Below, in pieces: positions 4,098 to 5,940 of a DNA stretch of 5,940 nt (its first letter is position 1; every line of letters starts with the position of its first letter). The DNA is from Acidobacteriota bacterium (GTDB lineage: Bacteria; Acidobacteriota; Terriglobia; Terriglobales; Acidobacteriaceae). Made by a program: the position numbers and the translations under genes. The notes beneath the pieces are model-generated. The model worked only from the letters and a program-made list of their open reading frames with translations, searched no databases and was not told the DNA's origin. The stretch is from NCBI GenBank assembly GCA_003225655.1, contig QIAW01000642.1, forward strand, positions 2,245 through 8,184. Direction: 5' to 3'.

Positions 4098-5940
4098 ATG
4101 AAGTATTGCGAAACCTGTCATAGCATTTATTCCAACGAATTAGACTCCTGTCCCAAGGACAAAGAATCGCTACGGCAGGTGAACGACTTCATGCCGGGGA
4201 TGATCATCCGCGACAAGTATGAGGTGTTGGAGAAGATCGGGATCGGCGGGATGGCAGCCGTATACAAAGCGCGGCACCTTACGTTTAATGAAATCCGCGC
4301 AATCAAGGTCGTTAATAACAAGTTATTGAATGACCAGGACTTTCTTAATCGTTTCAGAAACGAAGCCATTATTACCCGCAAGCTACGGCATCCTAACGCG
4401 GTGCAGCTCGATGACTTCGATACCACGGAAGACGGCCGCCCATTCATTGTCATGGAGTACGTCCAGGGCAGGAACCTGCGCTCATGGATTCACGGAACGA
4501 ACCCCATCCCCATTCCGCGCGCGCTAAACATCGGCAAACAGGTGGCGGCGGCACTGGGCGCGGCACACAAGCTGAACATTGTTCATCGTGATATTAAGCC
4601 AGACAACATCCTGCTTATTCACCAGCCTGGCCAAGTCGAGAGCACCCAGGACTTGGTCAAGGTGCTGGATTTTGGCATTGCCAAAATGGCCGACGCCAGC
4701 TTTGAGGGCAACCGCAACGCCACGCAAACGGGTATGGTGGTGGGAACGCCGCAATACGTTTCGCCGGAACAGGCTTCAGGCAAAATTGGCGATCAGATTG
4801 ATGGGCGTTCCGATCTCTATTCGCTGGGCGTTGTGCTCTACGAGATGATCACGGGCAAGCTGCCCTTTAATTCCGATACGCCCATCGGCTACCTCATCCA
4901 TCATCTACAGACGCCGCCCACCCCGCCTGCAGGTGTAGCCCAGACGGTTTCCAGCCTGATCATGAAGGCGCTGGAAAAAGACCGCAGCAAGCGCTATCAG
5001 TCGGCAGACGAGATGATCAACGCGATGAGCCGGGTGCTGAACGCTCCGATCCCTCCGGTGGTGAAGCCCGTGACTACGCCGGTGACACCCACCGGCATAC
5101 CCGGTCCAAGACCGGCTCCCGTGGCGTCCCCGCTGCAGCGTACGCAGCCAATAGCGGCTGCGCCCGCCCAGTCGCAACGCAATGTTGCGGTTTTGACGCC
5201 GGCACACACCACCACCACCGGTACCTATGTGGCCGAAGCCGGAGGAACGGTCTTTGATGAGACCAAATTGCGGCGACGCAAGCCCGCGGCAGCCGGTGGG
5301 TCATTCGATTGGAGAAAGATTGTGATTATCGCGGGAATCATCGCTGGCCTGGTGCTGGTGACCACGGTGGTCAAGCAGGTGCAATCGAACCGAAGCGCCT
5401 CAACGCTGCAGGAGGCGCAAGATGACGCCCGCATCGCGCAAGACGTCAGCGACGCGCTAGCGCAATCGGAACCACTAAAGCATGCTTCCCTCCACTCCGA
5501 TGTCAAAAGAGGCGTTGTCAGGCTTACAGGCACAGTCAGCAAGCCCTACGACGTAGAAATTGCCGGGAACCTGGCGCGTGATGTGTTGGGCGTGCGTGGG
5601 GTGATCAACGAACTCCAGGTGACGGCAGCGCCAGAGCAACACGACACCATATGGCGCTCGGAACAAGAGAAAAATTCGGGCAGCGAGAATCCGCAACCGA
5701 ACAACAGCCATCCCGCGCCGACGCCTGTCCCGCAGGCCAATAGCAATCCGCCGGCGGGGAACTCCGGTAATTCAGGTCGGGGCAATCAGGCCGCAGCGGT
5801 GCAATACGTGCAGCAGGGTTACACCCAGATGGGCATGCGTGACTACCAAGGTGCGGCCCGCTCCTTCCAGCGCGCTCTGCAGTTAGATCCCAGCAGCCAG
5901 GCAGCCCTCAACGGATTACAAAAGTCGAGGGCAGCAAGAA
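4098..5940 (+). CDS. Membrane Ser/Thr protein kinase with BON and TPR sensor region (3' end beyond window)
   Basis: 614 codons are visible with no stop, so the C-terminus is missing. Residues 4-21 (C4-x2-C7-x10-C18-P-K-D21) form a short zinc-ribbon-like motif with Asp in the fourth position. The Hanks-type kinase domain (about 41-313) is complete: Gly loop GIGGMAAVY (48-56, Ala53 replacing the usual last Gly), VAIK-type K70, E89, HRDIKPDN (163-170, catalytic D165), DFG 191-193, activation-loop T209/T211 and GTPQYVSPEQ (216-225), DLYSLG (239-244) and R299. It is an RD kinase, probably activated by loop phosphorylation. A Pro/Ala/Thr-rich linker (316-403) ends in basic KLRRRK, then one TM helix (about 408-425); positive-inside puts the kinase in the cytoplasm. 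Outside lie a BON-like domain (about 444-508), a Pro/Asn/Ser-rich linker and a TPR (about 565-600, GYTQMGMRDYQGAARSF). ATG 4098 is chosen because it retains C4; its Shine-Dalgarno is weak. Kinase assignment is certain; ligand and targets are unknown. Confidence 0.95.
   Translation, partial: MKYCETCHSIYSNELDSCPKDKESLRQVNDFMPGMIIRDKYEVLEKIGIGGMAAVYKARHLTFNEIRAIKVVNNKLLNDQDFLNRFRNEAIITRKLRHPNAVQLDDFDTTEDGRPFIVMEYVQGRNLRSWIHGTNPIPIPRALNIGKQVAAALGAAHKLNIVHRDIKPDNILLIHQPGQVESTQDLVKVLDFGIAKMADASFEGNRNATQTGMVVGTPQYVSPEQASGKIGDQIDGRSDLYSLGVVLYEMITGKLPFNSDTPIGYLIHHLQTPPTPPAGVAQTVSSLIMKALEKDRSKRYQSADEMINAMSRVLNAPIPPVVKPVTTPVTPTGIPGPRPAPVASPLQRTQPIAAAPAQSQRNVAVLTPAHTTTTGTYVAEAGGTVFDETKLRRRKPAAAGGSFDWRKIVIIAGIIAGLVLVTTVVKQVQSNRSASTLQEAQDDARIAQDVSDALAQSEPLKHASLHSDVKRGVVRLTGTVSKPYDVEIAGNLARDVLGVRGVINELQVTAAPEQHDTIWRSEQEKNSGSENPQPNNSHPAPTPVPQANSNPPAGNSGNSGRGNQAAAVQYVQQGYTQMGMRDYQGAARSFQRALQLDPSSQAALNGLQKSRAAR

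Noticed and set aside
5208..5219. Four ACC repeats in the kinase gene as a possible slippage tract
   Set aside because: It is a four-unit in-frame triplet (Thr) in a low-complexity linker. Length changes would not shift the frame.

Overview
The window looks like chromosomal DNA of an acidobacterium (Acidobacteriota, probably class Terriglobia). This is inferred from family resemblance recalled from memory, not from a search. The pointers are a membrane Ser/Thr kinase opening with a short Cys-ribbon, a secreted 'PEAPS ... FFDRTN ... LLHRTGHHKLER' protein of a type I associate with that phylum, and two kinds of intergenic repeat that I remember as common there. There is no mobile element, CRISPR array, tRNA or rRNA.

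Layout. Positions 1-192 hold no convincing gene. Three minus-strand genes for exported proteins follow, read right to left: a small secreted protein with a beta-sandwich-like segment (1904-2362), a probable outer-membrane beta-barrel (946-1767) and a short secreted or envelope protein of unknown function (193-807). The spaces before the last two each carry a perfect 12-bp palindrome. The gap at 2363-2650 has no gene and contains a REP-like palindrome cluster.

Positions 2651-3912 hold a two-gene minus-strand operon: a STAS anti-anti-sigma factor (RsbV/SpoIIAA type), then a receiver-HATPase fusion (response regulator plus RsbW-like kinase). They overlap by 4 nt (ATGA), so they are probably translationally coupled. 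Together they look like a partner-switching module in which phosphorylation of the receiver could gate the anti-sigma-type kinase.

Across a 185-bp divergent promoter region, a large plus-strand gene starts at 4098 and runs off the right end (614 codons visible). It encodes a Hanks-type Ser/Thr kinase with an N-terminal zinc-ribbon-like motif, a complete catalytic domain, a Pro-rich juxtamembrane linker, one transmembrane helix, an extracytoplasmic BON domain, a low-complexity linker and at least one TPR. The shared control region makes it reasonable, though unproven, that the kinase and the partner-switching pair form one envelope-signalling unit.
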